Assembly (NCBI RefSeq): GCF_001571245.1
Contig: NZ_BCTK01000005.1
Location: 1-64,000 of the forward strand
From: Achromobacter piechaudii NBRC 102461
GTDB taxonomy: Bacteria; Pseudomonadota; Gammaproteobacteria; Burkholderiales; Burkholderiaceae_B
Direction: 5' to 3'
DNA length: 64,000 nt
Both the position numbers and the translations under genes were made by a program. Of this stretch, positions 9,694 through 19,003 are shown piece by piece; within the stretch, counting starts at the first letter, position 1, and each line of letters begins with the position of its first letter. The notes beneath the pieces were generated by a model that had not been told where the DNA came from, ran no database searches, and worked only from the letters and a program-made list of their open reading frames with translations.

Positions 9694-10303
9694 CACCTTG
9701 TTGATGGTGGGTGTGGCCAGCGCCATCGCGGTGGTCGTCGGCATTCCGCTGGGCGTGACGCTGACCGTGACCGCGCGCGGCAACATGCTGGAGAACCAGC
9801 CTGTGAACCACGTGCTGGGCGCCATCATCAACGCCACGCGTTCGGTGCCGTTCGTGATCCTGATGGTTGCCATCATTCCGTTCACGCGGCTGGTTGCGCA
9901 GACCTCCATCGGCACCACGGCCGCGATCGTGCCCTTGTCGGTGGCTGCGATTCCGTTCATGGCCCGCATCGCCGAAAACGCCATGCGCGAAGTGGACCCG
10001 GGCCTGATCACCGCCGCGCGCGCCATGGGCGCATCGCCGATGCAGATCATCCTGAAGGTGCTGCTGCCCGAGGCCTTGCCCGGCTTGATCGCCGCTACCA
10101 TCGTCACCGTCGTCAGCCTGATCGGCTATTCCGCCATGGCGGGCGCCATTGGCGGCGGCGGCTTGGGCGACTTGGCGATCCGCTACGGCTACCAGCGCTT
10201 CCAGTCCGACGTGATGGCTGCTGTCGTCATCGTGCTGATCGTCCTGGTCCAGGCCATTCAAAGTCTGGGCGACCGCTTCGTGCGCCGCATGTCGCATCGC
10301 TGA
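9650..10303 (+). CDS. metI: Methionine ABC transporter permease
   Basis: The 217-residue inner-membrane permease has about five transmembrane helices, beginning with LLITSLLDTLLMVGVASAIA. The coupling EAA-type loop reads EVDPGLITAARAMGASPMQI near residue 110, which contacts MetN. Length matches E. coli MetI. It overlaps metN and is followed 63 bases later by metQ, which completes the importer. Confidence 0.95.
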   Translation: MSPQLIDLLITSLLDTLLMVGVASAIAVVVGIPLGVTLTVTARGNMLENQPVNHVLGAIINATRSVPFVILMVAIIPFTRLVAQTSIGTTAAIVPLSVAAIPFMARIAENAMREVDPGLITAARAMGASPMQIILKVLLPEALPGLIAATIVTVVSLIGYSAMAGAIGGGGLGDLAIRYGYQRFQSDVMAAVVIVLIVLVQAIQSLGDRFVRRMSHR

Positions 10304-10366
10304 TCGCGACGCCGCTTCCGTTTCTCTTCAGTCTTTTCCTACTTCCGTTACTCGGGATATCGCAAC

Positions 10367-11164
10367 ATGAGCATCAAGGTTTTGAAGTCGCTGGCTGCAT
10401 TCGCCCTCGGCGCCGCCGTATTCGCCCAGCCCGCGCTGGCACAGGACAAGCCGCTGAAGGTGGGCGTGACCGCCGGCCCGCACGCGCAGATCTTTGATGT
10501 GGTCAAGGCCGAGGCCGCCAAGCAGGGCCTGAATATCCAGATCATCGAGTTCACCGACTACGTGCAGCCCAACGTGGCGTTGGCCGCGGGCGACCTGGAC
10601 GTGAACAGCTACCAGCATCAGCCCTACCTGGACAACGCCAACGCCGACCGTGGCTACAAGCTGGTCAGCATTGCCAAGACCGTGATTTTCCCGATCGGCA
10701 TCTACAGCAAGAAGATCAAATCGCTGGCCGAACTGAAAGACGGCGCGCGCATCGCTCTGCCGAACGATCCGACCAACGGCGGCCGCGCCCTGTTGCTGCT
10801 GCAAGCCAATGGCCTGATCAAGCTGCGTCCGGAAGCCGGCCTGAAGGCCACCCCGATCGACGTCGTCGAGAACAAGAAGAAGCTGCGCTTCATCGAGCTG
10901 GACGCCGCTCAACTGCCGCGTTCGCTGGACGACACCGATGCGTCGGCCATCAACACCAACTTCGCGCTGGAAGCCGGCCTGAACCCGACCAAGGACGCCA
11001 TCGCACAGGAATCGCCGGATTCGCCGTATGCCAACGTGCTGGTCGTGCGTGAGAAGGACAAAGACCGCGCCGACTTGGCCAAGCTGGTCAGCATCTATCA
11101 CAGCCCGGCTGTGAAGCAGTTCATCGAGACCAAGTACAAGGGCGCCGTGGTCGCCGCCTGGTAA
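10367..11164 (+). CDS. metQ: Methionine-binding protein of ABC transporter (NlpA/MetQ family)
   Basis: The 265-residue solute-binding protein carries a type I signal peptide ending in AQPALAQDK, not a lipobox, so it is probably a free periplasmic form. The mature protein shows the MetQ/NlpA pattern: KVGVTAGPHAQI, FTDYVQPNVALAAGDLDVNSYQHQPYL, KIALPND-type block ARIALPNDPTNGGRAL, and INTNFALEAGLNP. It captures methionine and hands it to MetNI. It is last in the operon, with a terminator directly downstream. Confidence 0.94.
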   Translation: MSIKVLKSLAAFALGAAVFAQPALAQDKPLKVGVTAGPHAQIFDVVKAEAAKQGLNIQIIEFTDYVQPNVALAAGDLDVNSYQHQPYLDNANADRGYKLVSIAKTVIFPIGIYSKKIKSLAELKDGARIALPNDPTNGGRALLLLQANGLIKLRPEAGLKATPIDVVENKKKLRFIELDAAQLPRSLDDTDASAINTNFALEAGLNPTKDAIAQESPDSPYANVLVVREKDKDRADLAKLVSIYHSPAVKQFIETKYKGAVVAAW

Positions 11165-11190
11165 TCCCGGGACGACACCGCTCGCCACAG

Positions 11191-11216
11191 AACGGCCGCC
11201 TTGTGCGGCCGTTTTT
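11191..11216 (+). terminator. Rho-independent terminator of metNIQ
   Basis: AACGGCCGC and its complement form a 9-base-pair stem around a CTTGT loop, ending in a run of five T residues about 27 bases after the metQ stop. Confidence 0.85.
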
Positions 11217-11272
11217 CATGGGCGCAACGGGTGAGCCAGCGTGTGTTCAGACGAAGGTCCGCGCCAAACTTT

Positions 11273-11301
11273 TTGACAAGCTGAAAAAAATCCGCCATAA
11301 T
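11273..11301 (+). promoter_or_regulatory. Sigma-70 promoter of tRNA-Lys(UUU)
   Basis: A consensus -35 TTGACA (11273-11278) is separated by exactly 17 bases from a -10 CATAAT (11296-11301). The predicted start is about 7 bases downstream, just before the tRNA, so the primary transcript has a very short 5' leader. Confidence 0.8.
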
Positions 11302-11315
11302 TTCTGGCTTCGGTC

Positions 11316-11391
11316 GGGCTGATAGCTCAGTCGGTAGAGCAGCGGACTTTTAATCCGTTGGTCGCGAGTTCGAGTCTCGCTCAGCCCACCA
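11316..11391 (+). tRNA. tRNA-Lys (anticodon UUU)
   Basis: The 76-base cloverleaf has acceptor GGGCTGA paired with TCAGCCC, D-arm GCTC/GAGC, anticodon loop CTTTTAA (anticodon UUU), T-arm loop TTCGAGT and an encoded ACCA end. It decodes AAA and AAG and is a target of the MnmC pathway encoded earlier in this window. Confidence 0.97.
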
Positions 11392-11430
11392 CTGAATACT
11401 TGCTGCAGCGCACGCTGTAGTACGCAATGA

Positions 11431-11466
11431 AAAAAACGCCGCTATTTATTAGCGGCGTTTTTTTTC
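11431..11466 (+). terminator. Rho-independent terminator after tRNA-Lys(UUU)
   Basis: AAAAAACGCCGCT and its complement form a 13-base-pair stem over a 7-base loop. It ends in a long T run on the + strand and an A run on the other side, so it may work in both directions. Confidence 0.85.
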
Positions 11467-11520
11467 GTCTGCAAGCGGGCTGCGAGCATGGGTTTGCATC
11501 TTGCAGCCTTGGTGAGGGCA

Positions 11521-11705
11521 GCAGGCGTTGCCATCTTGCAATCGCAACGCCTGCCTTCCAAGCAATCGGACCCAAGCGCTAAACAGCAGCGCTAAACGGC
11601 AGCGCTAAACAGCGGGGCTAAACAGCAGCAGCACCAAACAGCAGCAGCACCAAACAGCCGCGCCAAACAGCGGCACCGGATGGCAGCGCCAGCACCAAAC
11701 CTCGG
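11521..11705. repeat. Inverted repeat plus degenerate short tandem repeats in an intergenic gap
   Basis: The gap between the tRNA terminator and the autotransporter stop holds an 11-base inverted repeat, GCAGGCGTTGC (11521) and GCAACGCCTGC (11544-11554). From about 11576 to 11700 there follow roughly eight imperfect 12-18-base repeats built on AAACAGCRGCRCY. No gene is visible here. The inverted repeat could fold in the 3' end of the autotransporter transcript, but it has no T run. Confidence 0.6.
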
Positions 11706-11724
11706 CGCCAGCGCCCTTCAACGC

Positions 11725-14652
11725 TTAAAAGCGCATGGCCAATTTCAACACGCCCGATTGCTGCCGGTTGCCGCCGCCGAACTGCGCGTCGTAGGCGATA
11801 CCGGCCGTCGTGTTGCGCGTGAGCGCCACTTCTGCGCCCAGGCCCAGCACCGCGGCGTCGCGCGCGATTGGCACGCCCGTCACCGAGAACGTGGTGCCGC
11901 CGTCGAACGCCAGTTCCTGCTTGGGCTTCACATCACCCATGGCGTGGCGCCAGCCCAGGGACGCGGTCAGGCGGCCCGGAGCATTGTTGGACGCAAAGTC
12001 CCACGCGCCGCGCAGACCCAGCGTGGTGCTCGTCACGTCGTCGGTGTTGCCCGAGCCGTGCAGAGCGGCCGTGCCGCCGGATTCCTTGAAGTCGCGCGTG
12101 CGCAGCTGATTCCACGCCAGACCCGCGTAGGGTTCGATGCTGGTCGTGTCGGACAGGGGCAGCTTGTAGCCCAGTTCCGAGAACAGTTGCGTCGAAGAAG
12201 CGTGATACGACGATTCCAGGCGTTGGTTCAGGCTGCCCGCCGCCACGTTGCGCTTGGCGTCGATGTCGTGCCACGTGTAGGCCGCGCCGGCCATGAAGCG
12301 CACGTGCCCGGGGCCCGCTTGGAAATTACGTCCGCCGAACAAGGTCGCGGTGTAGCTGTCGACGTTCGAGCGCGAGGACACGTCCGCCATCGAGTTGTGG
12401 CTGCCGATATAGCCCAGCGCGCCGCCCACGCGCCAGCCGTCGCCGACCGCGCCGTCGCCGCCAAAGAAGAATCCACCGGCCGACTGGTTCACGCTGGATG
12501 CGTTGCCGTCGCCCGCGAACTTGCTCCAGTTGCCGAAGGCTTGCGCCCACACCGGAGATGCGCCGTCTTGGGGCAGCGCGTCCGAGGAAGGCGATCCCAG
12601 CTGCGCCGTGGGCCGTCCGGGCATTGCCCGCGCGTCGAGGTTGCCGCGCAGGTGCGAGAGCGGCAGCGTGCGTACGGTGTCGGACTGGCCTTGCAGCACG
12701 CTCGCGGTGCTTGCGTAAGCTTCACCCGACAGCATCGACAGGGCGGCGCGCGCCTGACCCGGCGTCATCGTCAGGACGGCTGCGGTCACCTGGCTGGCAG
12801 CGGTGTTCCGGCCCGACCCGATGCCGCTGGCCACGACCGACGATCCGCCAGTTGCGGGCGTGGTGGTGGTTGGCGTGGACGCGGTGCCGGTCGAAGTCGA
12901 ACCATTGGCAGTCGTCGTCGAACCCGTGCCTGTCGAGGTCGAACCCGTGCCCGTCGAGGTCGAACCCGTGCCCGTAGTTGTCGAACCACTACCCGTCGAA
13001 GCCGAGCCCCCTCCCGTCGATGCCGAGCCATTGCCCGTCGCGGGCGGGTCTTCAGTGTCCAGCGCGCCGCCGACGCTGTTTTCGTTGCCGGTGTTGCCCA
13101 CGCTGCCAATCGGCACGTCATTGCGCGTGAGCGTCATGAACGCGTTCTTGGCGTCGTAGCTCAGGGTGGGCGTCAAGAACGCATAGGCGCTGGACGCACC
13201 CGTGAATCGCCCCTGGATGCCGCCGTCCGCCGTCAGGATGTTGTACGTGGTGCGCGGCGCATAGTCCCCGTTCGGGCCGACGTGCGCGACGGAACCATCC
13301 AGGTACGCGACGCCCGTGACGTGGATGCGATCGCTTGCGGTGCTGGCCGGATCGGCATGCACGCGGTAAATCGTGTCTGCGCCGAAGCTCAGGTTGCCGT
13401 TGACCGTCAGCGTGCCGATCGGCGAGCCGTCGTTGCCCGGCGATATGACGGCGGTGGGATACAGCGTGGTGGTGCCCACCTGGCCCACGCCTGCCAGCAC
13501 GACTTCGCGGCCGATATCGATCGGGCCGTTCAACTTGCCGTCGATTTCCAGCGCGCCGTCGGCGATCAGGATGGGGCCCGTCAGGCCGCTGCTGTCTGCG
13601 GTCAGGATCACGGAACCGGGTCCGGTCTTGACGAAGCCCTGCGTGCCCTGCAAGGGGTTGTCGATGATGTCGACGAACTGGCCCGAGGCATAGGTGCCGT
13701 CGCCCACGACGATGGCGGGCGGGTTGCCGCCGCTGCCGACCAGGGTGATGGGCGCGCCTTGCAGGCGATAGCGGTCGGTGGCGAATTGAATGCCCGACAC
13801 GCGCACGGGGCCCGCGCCGCCATCGACGGTGACCGTGCCGGCCGCGCCGGTGAAGATCGCGTATCCGGCGTCGGGCAGTGCGCCCGTGGCATTGGTGGGG
13901 CTGTTCCAATTCGTGCTGGCGGCGCTCCAGGTGCCGTTGCCGCCGCCCGCGCGCGTCGCGGATGCCGCGCCGTTGCCGTTCCACAGATTGGTCGTGCTGG
14001 GGCCGAGGATCAGGTTGATCTGCTTGTCGCCCGTCAGCGATTGAATGGTGGCGGCGGGGACGGAATCTCCGGTCACGCTGCCCAGCGACATGCCGTTGCC
14101 GCTCAAGGTGCCGCCATACGACAGGATTCGGTAATAGCCGGCGTTGACGCCCAGCGTGTTGACCGACACATTCAACGTCGTGTTGTTCAGCGCGACATTG
14201 CCGCTTACCGTGATGTTGTCGCCGGTGCCCGGCTGCGTGATGGGCAGCCCCGCGTACCCGGTCTCGAAAGCGAACACGGCGTTGTTCATCGACAGATTGC
14301 CGTTGACCATCAGATTGCCGTTGGATACGCCGGTCGGCGTGCCCACTTCATAACCGGGAGCAACTCTCGCGCCCGTCACGTTCAGGTCGCCGTTGATCGA
14401 GCCAAAACCTGCGACGGTCCCGTTCGAGGAGGCGTTGACGTTGCCGCCGAGGGTGACTCCCGCGCCGCCGCCGTTGCCGCCGATAACCAGCGTACCGCCC
14501 GCAACGTCAATGCCACCAGGGAAATTGACCGAGCCATCGAATACCTGAGTATTGCCCGTCGATACCGTCATGTCCGCGGCCATGACACCGCCGCAATAAG
14601 TCGTGCCCAGCGCAAGCGTCGCTGTCAGCCACTTCTTCGTGCCATTTATCAA
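11725..14652 (-). CDS. Type Va autotransporter adhesin-like protein
   Basis: From TTG 14652 the product has 975 residues. It contains a signal peptide (charged TKK, hydrophobic core WLTATLALG, cleavage near VMAA), a passenger of beta-helix-like repeats rich in Gly, Asn and Thr (~25-560), a low-complexity linker of GSTSTGT-type hexapeptides (~575-630), and a C-terminal 12-strand beta-barrel (~700-975) ending in AMRF with the terminal Phe expected of outer-membrane proteins. TTG 14652 has AAGGA 8 bases upstream. An upstream ATG at 14697 would add 15 residues but lacks a ribosome site. No protease or pertactin motif was recognised, so adhesion or aggregation is inferred from architecture only. 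Confidence 0.88.
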   Translation of the reverse strand: MINGTKKWLTATLALGTTYCGGVMAADMTVSTGNTQVFDGSVNFPGGIDVAGGTLVIGGNGGGAGVTLGGNVNASSNGTVAGFGSINGDLNVTGARVAPGYEVGTPTGVSNGNLMVNGNLSMNNAVFAFETGYAGLPITQPGTGDNITVSGNVALNNTTLNVSVNTLGVNAGYYRILSYGGTLSGNGMSLGSVTGDSVPAATIQSLTGDKQINLILGPSTTNLWNGNGAASATRAGGGNGTWSAASTNWNSPTNATGALPDAGYAIFTGAAGTVTVDGGAGPVRVSGIQFATDRYRLQGAPITLVGSGGNPPAIVVGDGTYASGQFVDIIDNPLQGTQGFVKTGPGSVILTADSSGLTGPILIADGALEIDGKLNGPIDIGREVVLAGVGQVGTTTLYPTAVISPGNDGSPIGTLTVNGNLSFGADTIYRVHADPASTASDRIHVTGVAYLDGSVAHVGPNGDYAPRTTYNILTADGGIQGRFTGASSAYAFLTPTLSYDAKNAFMTLTRNDVPIGSVGNTGNENSVGGALDTEDPPATGNGSASTGGGSASTGSGSTTTGTGSTSTGTGSTSTGTGSTTTANGSTSTGTASTPTTTTPATGGSSVVASGIGSGRNTAASQVTAAVLTMTPGQARAALSMLSGEAYASTASVLQGQSDTVRTLPLSHLRGNLDARAMPGRPTAQLGSPSSDALPQDGASPVWAQAFGNWSKFAGDGNASSVNQSAGGFFFGGDGAVGDGWRVGGALGYIGSHNSMADVSSRSNVDSYTATLFGGRNFQAGPGHVRFMAGAAYTWHDIDAKRNVAAGSLNQRLESSYHASSTQLFSELGYKLPLSDTTSIEPYAGLAWNQLRTRDFKESGGTAALHGSGNTDDVTSTTLGLRGAWDFASNNAPGRLTASLGWRHAMGDVKPKQELAFDGGTTFSVTGVPIARDAAVLGLGAEVALTRNTTAGIAYDAQFGGGNRQQSGVLKLAMRF

Positions 14653-14697
14653 AACTTGGGTCCTTTGTTTTCGATTAATAAACCGAGGGCAGAACAT

Positions 14698-15087
14698 TAC
14701 TGAATGGCTATAAACGTATTTCTACGTAACGAATCCATTCTCAGGAACGTAATGTGCTGTCGAAAAAAAGGACGCAATGTAAACCAGTTTTTTTGCGATG
14801 ACAGGCAAGTTGGGGGTGTCCGCAATCTTTTGATTCAAAAGGGTAAAACGGATACCGGCCAACATTCAGGGTCGGATAATTTGGATACCATCCATAATCT
14901 TCCAGCTAGGTATATGGATACCATCCGCATTATAAAAATGCCGCAAATTGACGCATTTATTATTATTTTCGCAGGCAGGAGAGTATGCCGTTTCACCTGA
15001 GCGGCTACCGCGCTGCATGGCCCCGCCAGCTGTCTTTCTAATTATTGGTTTTAGGACAGCGGCGCGAACGGCCAGCCAACACAGCAA
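14698..15087. promoter_or_regulatory. AT-rich gap with two GGATACCATCC sites 33 bases apart
   Basis: No credible gene is seen in this 390-base stretch between the autotransporter and the zinc-finger gene. It is clearly AT-rich relative to its surroundings. The 11-base imperfect palindrome GGATACCATCC occurs at 14883-14893 and again at 14916-14926, a spacing of 33 bases, about three helical turns. It probably contains the autotransporter promoter and binding sites for an unknown regulator. Confidence 0.45.
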
Positions 15088-15375
15088 TTAAGACGGCGTG
15101 CGCGCCGAAATGCCGGCCAGCGAATGCAGGCTCAGGCCGCAACTGCGGGCCCGTTCGGACAATGTTTCGCTCTGCACCAGCGCCCGCCGGCTTTCTTCCA
15201 GCAGCACGTCCAACTGTTCTTCCAGCGTGGCCGCCATGACCCAGGCGCGTTCGGAAAATCGTTCCGAAAACTGATCTACACAGCCTTTGCAGATGGCGGC
15301 GCCGTTCTTTTCAAGCAGGGGCGCGCCCTGCGCCAGCGTCGAATGGCAAAAAATACAGGCAAGTGCGCGATTCAT
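15088..15375 (-). CDS. Small protein with ClpX-type zinc-finger N-terminus
   Basis: The 95-residue protein begins MNRALACIFCHS and has a second pair in ICKGCV about 22 residues later. This C-x2-C...C-x2-C spacing resembles the ClpX N-terminal zinc-binding domain, which recognises substrates and adaptors. The rest (EERRA-type helical stretch ALVQSETLSERARSC) looks like a short coiled region. There is no AAA+ domain. It could be an adaptor or regulator; the role is unknown. Confidence 0.7.
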   Translation of the reverse strand: MNRALACIFCHSTLAQGAPLLEKNGAAICKGCVDQFSERFSERAWVMAATLEEQLDVLLEESRRALVQSETLSERARSCGLSLHSLAGISARTPS

Positions 15376-15573
15376 GCGGCTGGCGGCTCATGGTTGGTCG
15401 CGCCGCGAGAATCACGGCGCCTACCCTGAACAACGGCTGATCGCGGCCAACTCTTAAACCGGAAAATGACCTAGAACAAAATGCCTCGCACAAAGGGATG
15501 AGAGCAAACCGGGATATACCGCTTTCGGATGAGCCGCCAGCCGCTGTCCCGATTCGCTCAATTCGCCCCTTCC

Positions 15574-17184
15574 TCAGCTCGCGTAAGCGCCGTGCAAAGC
15601 GACCGGGCGCGGCGTTACGTCGATGATGGTTTCGGCCGGCACCTTGAAGAACGCGGCGGTGGTGGCCAGGCGCTTGGCCTGGTCCTCCAGCGACGACGCG
15701 GCGGCGGCGGCTTGTTCCACCAGCGCGGCGTTCTGCTGGGTCACGTCGTCCATCTGCGTGACCGCGCGGTTGATCTGATCGATGCCCTGGGACTGTTCCG
15801 TCGATGCTTCGGTGATCTCCGCCATGATCTGCGTAACCCGCTGCACCGACGTGACGATTTCCTGCATGGTTTCGCCGGCCTGCCGCACCTGCTCGGCGCC
15901 GCTATCGACATTGGTGGTGGACTGCTCGATCAGGTCCTTGACCTCGCGTGCAGCCTGCGCGCTGCGTTGCGCCAGTGACCGCACCTCGCCCGCCACCACT
16001 GCGAAGCCCTTGCCCTGTTCGCCGGCCCGGGCCGCTTCCACCGCCGCGTTGAGCGCCAGGATATTGGTCTGGAAGGCGATGCCATCGATCACCGAAACGA
16101 TCTCGGCGATACGGCGCGAACTATCCGAAATGCGCGCCATGGTCTCCACCACCTGATTCACGGCTTCGCCTCCGCGCATCGCCACACCCCGGCTTTCCGC
16201 CGCCAGCGCGTTGGCCTGATGCGCGTGTTCCGTGTTCTGCTTCACGGCCGTGGCCAGCTCTTCCATGCTGGCGGCGGTTTCTTCCAGCGACGCGGCTTGC
16301 TCTTCCGTACGCGAGGAAAGGTTGGTGTTGCCCGACGCGATTTCCGCCGCGCCCGTGTTGATTTCATTCACGCTGCGGCGCACTTCGGCCACGGTGCGAG
16401 TCAGGCTTTCCTGCATGCGCTTCAACGCGGCGAACAGCACGCCGATTTCGTTGTCGGCGGCCGTGGAAACACGTTGCGTCAGGTCGCCCGAAGCGATGCG
16501 GTCAAAATGCACGGCGGCTTCCTTGAGCGGCGACAGCACCTGGCGGCTGATGAAGCGCCAGCACCCGAGCGCCAGGATAAACGCCAGGCTCAACATGACG
16601 ATGGCGGCGATTTCCGCCTGTATATAGCGTCGATCCGAGGCGTCGTTGATTTCCACGGCGCGCCGTTCGGTATGGGCCAGGATGGCGCGCAGCCGCTCTT
16701 CGAATCGCGCGTCGGCCGCGCGAGCCTCGGTCACCGCCGCCACGTAGCCCTCGGCCGATTGCTTTCGCAACGCTTCGTTCAAGTCCTCAATGCCGCGGAC
16801 GTAGGCGGTGAAGACGCTGTCCAGATCGGCTGACATCTTGCGGCTGGCATCGGTCCGCTTGGGCACCGACTGGTACAACTCATAGCGCCTGCGCGCATCG
16901 GCCAGGGACTTGGCCGCCTGCTCGACGCTGGCTTGCGCCTGATCGGCGCGTCCGGCCTGAACGTCGAGATAGGCGGCCACCAACGTGATGCGCGTGCGCA
17001 GGAGCAGCACCTGGGTTTCGTAAAGCGGGCGGGTCTGGTCGGTGGCGACACGGTTCAGGTCGTCGACCCCTTCGTCGGCGACCTTGGCGAACAGCCATCC
17101 CATGCCGGTAGAGGTGGCCAGTGCCAGGACGAACAGGGTCAGGACGGCGAGCAGTCCAGTACGAATTTTCAGGTTTTTAAGCAT
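15574..17184 (-). CDS. Methyl-accepting chemotaxis protein
   Basis: The 536-residue inner-membrane receptor starts [12 protein letters not shown] at ATG 17184, with AGGAG 8 bases upstream. It has a first membrane helix (~8-30), a periplasmic four-helix-bundle-type sensor (~35-185), a second helix ([20 protein letters not shown]), a HAMP linker (~215-265) and a signalling coiled coil. The hairpin tip reads [40 protein letters not shown] (positions ~385-425), the CheA/CheW contact region. Methylation-site glutamines and glutamates flank it ([21 protein letters not shown]). There is no C-terminal NWETF-type pentapeptide. The ligand is unknown. Confidence 0.94.
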   Translation of the reverse strand: MLKNLKIRTGLLAVLTLFVLALATSTGMGWLFAKVADEGVDDLNRVATDQTRPLYETQVLLLRTRITLVAAYLDVQAGRADQAQASVEQAAKSLADARRRYELYQSVPKRTDASRKMSADLDSVFTAYVRGIEDLNEALRKQSAEGYVAAVTEARAADARFEERLRAILAHTERRAVEINDASDRRYIQAEIAAIVMLSLAFILALGCWRFISRQVLSPLKEAAVHFDRIASGDLTQRVSTAADNEIGVLFAALKRMQESLTRTVAEVRRSVNEINTGAAEIASGNTNLSSRTEEQAASLEETAASMEELATAVKQNTEHAHQANALAAESRGVAMRGGEAVNQVVETMARISDSSRRIAEIVSVIDGIAFQTNILALNAAVEAARAGEQGKGFAVVAGEVRSLAQRSAQAAREVKDLIEQSTTNVDSGAEQVRQAGETMQEIVTSVQRVTQIMAEITEASTEQSQGIDQINRAVTQMDDVTQQNAALVEQAAAAASSLEDQAKRLATTAAFFKVPAETIIDVTPRPVALHGAYAS

Positions 17185-17362
17185 GCGCGAGGCTCCTGCG
17201 AGGGCGGCAGGTCTGCCGACCGCCGCCAAGATCAAGTGATAAACCCGCGTCGAATGTAAATTTAGATTACAAATTTAACAATTGATCATTTCTCACCGCC
17301 CCATTGTCGTTTTGGCAACGCCGTGGGGGCAGGCGTGCATCACGCAGGCACGCCAGGGACTC

Positions 17363-18274
17363 TCAGGCCAGACCGGCGGTGTCGTCGCGCAGAAAATGCA
17401 AAAAGCGTTGGGCGGCGTCGGGCAAGGGGCGCGCCACATGGGTCTGGATCTGGATCTGCCCTTTATTGAGCAGCGCGTCGTCCATCGGGCGGCAGATGAG
17501 CCTGCCGGCGTTCAACTGGGCGGCTGCGGTCAAGCGTGCACATAAGGTGACGGCGTTGCCGGCAAGCACATATTGGTACACCGCGTCTGGATGATTCGAA
17601 GTGAACGCGGGCGACAGGGTTGTGTTGTACAAGCTGGAGGCCATATCCAGCAGCCGGCGCAACGCGCTGCCGCCTTCGGGTAAAGCCAGCGGGTAGGCCG
17701 TCAGTTGAGGCAGGTGCAAGGCATCGTACTTGGCCAGGGGGTGGCCCGGCCGCATCACCGCAACGATTTCGGCGGGGCCGGCGTAGATGACGGCGATGTC
17801 TTTCTCGGCCGCGTGGCTGTAGGTGACGCCGATGTCGGCCTGAGCCGAGCGCACGCGCTCGGTGACCAGCCCCGCATCCAGCACGGTCAGGTTGAAGCGC
17901 ACCGTAGGATGCTCGGCCTGGAATGCCGCGAATTTGGGCGGCAGCGCGCGCGCGGCGACGCCGTGCGCGCCGGCGATCTTCACCGTCTGCGTGTAGCGGC
18001 CGTTCTGCCCGCCGATCTCGGCATAGGTGCGCGCCGCATCGGCTTCGACCCGCCGCGCGTGGTCAGCCAGGATGCGGCCAACCTCGGTCACTCGCATTCC
18101 CTTTGGATGGCGTTCGAACAACTGGTTTTGCAGGCGCTGCTCCAGTCCGGCGATCTGGCGGCTGACGGCTGAACTGACAACGTTCAGCCGCGCGGCGGCG
18201 CCATTGACGGAACCGGTGTCGACGACGGTCAAAAAATAACGAAGCGCGGTGCTGTCGAAGTGGAATCGCTTCAT
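17363..18274 (-). CDS. LysR family transcriptional regulator
   Basis: The 303-residue protein has an N-terminal winged helix-turn-helix (LRYFLTVVDTGSVNGAAARL followed by AVSRQIAGLEQRL, residues ~10-50) and a LysR effector-binding domain (~90-300). Start ATG 18274 (MKRFHFDSTAL) fits the family; the frame runs further upstream without similarity. There is no divergent gene next to it in the usual LysR arrangement, so its target is not obvious. Confidence 0.9.
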   Translation of the reverse strand: MKRFHFDSTALRYFLTVVDTGSVNGAAARLNVVSSAVSRQIAGLEQRLQNQLFERHPKGMRVTEVGRILADHARRVEADAARTYAEIGGQNGRYTQTVKIAGAHGVAARALPPKFAAFQAEHPTVRFNLTVLDAGLVTERVRSAQADIGVTYSHAAEKDIAVIYAGPAEIVAVMRPGHPLAKYDALHLPQLTAYPLALPEGGSALRRLLDMASSLYNTTLSPAFTSNHPDAVYQYVLAGNAVTLCARLTAAAQLNAGRLICRPMDDALLNKGQIQIQTHVARPLPDAAQRFLHFLRDDTAGLA

Positions 18275-18583
18275 TGACGTGGATGCCGTAAATCTCAATG
18301 TCGAGTCCAAGCGGTTGGCAGCCGCGAAAATAGCGCGCGTGGCGGGTGGCATCGGGAACGGCCGTCGCGTGCATAGTCCCGGCAGGCAGGGACCGGCGGA
18401 TGTGCCAAAGGGTGGAATTTATGCCAGCTACACCTTTTGCCACAATCGCAAAATTATCAATATTGCATTCTAATTTCGGCAACCTCGAGTATTCAGCCGG
18501 CCGCTGCATTGTGAATATGGCGGCGCATAAATGCGAAACGCGCCCGAAGGCGCGTCGATTATTTTTGGATAGGCAATAGCGGC
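18275..18583. other. Intergenic gap upstream of the LysR gene
   Basis: No gene is visible. The part around 18420-18480 is AT-rich and may carry the LysR promoter. The hairpin at 18538-18555, listed separately, ends the fur-linked transcript. Nothing else was recognised. Confidence 0.5.
18538..18555 (-). terminator. Hairpin terminator of the fur-linked operon
   Basis: Read on the minus strand, ACGCGCC, a TTCG tetraloop and GGCGCGT form a 7-base-pair stem followed by a short TTT run, about 30 bases after the stop of the 139-residue gene. Confidence 0.55.
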
Positions 18584-19003
18584 TCAGTCTACGATGAATC
18601 CCCCCGGGCCGCTATGCCCCAGCAATTCGCGCGCGCACTGGAGGGCCTCTGCGCTGGTGGCCACGGCCAGGAAAGGCATGCCGAACGCGCGCGCCATTTT
18701 TTCGGCGCGCTTGCGGATCTTGGCAAGCGCAAGGGGCTCGCGTTCGACGGCGATGAACGCGCGGCAACGTGCCTTCAGGCGCGGCATGTTGCGCGTCTGC
18801 CAATCGATCATGGCCTTGCGATCGTCGTGGCCGGCTTGCTGGCGCATATCGGGCACGACCATGACGAAGCTGCGCGGGTTGTCCACCAGCATTTCCATTT
18901 CGCGTATCCAACTGGCGGCGTAGCCGTCGGGAGCGCTGCCGTGCCTGGCGGTCACGATGGGAAATTGGCTTAAGTCGTGAAAGAAAAAGTGATCTCGGTT
19001 CAT
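18584..19003 (-). CDS. Hypothetical protein translationally coupled to a Fur-family regulator
   Basis: The 139-residue cytoplasmic protein begins MNRDHFFFHDLSQFPIV. Start ATG 19003 overlaps the stop of the upstream fur-like gene (ATGA), with AGGAG 7 bases before it, so the two are co-translated. I recognise no named domain; the middle (SFVMVVPDMRQQ, DRKAMIDWQTRNM) suggests a small alpha/beta fold. Because it shares the operon and the upstream Fur-box-like site, it is probably expressed under iron or metal limitation. The function is unknown. Confidence 0.75.
   Translation of the reverse strand: MNRDHFFFHDLSQFPIVTARHGSAPDGYAASWIREMEMLVDNPRSFVMVVPDMRQQAGHDDRKAMIDWQTRNMPRLKARCRAFIAVEREPLALAKIRKRAEKMARAFGMPFLAVATSAEALQCARELLGHSGPGGFIVD

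Noticed and set aside
11680..14703. 1007-codon open frame on the + strand opposite the autotransporter
   Set aside because: It is an Arg/His/Gly-rich shadow of the minus-strand autotransporter, which has a signal peptide and a barrel with terminal Phe.
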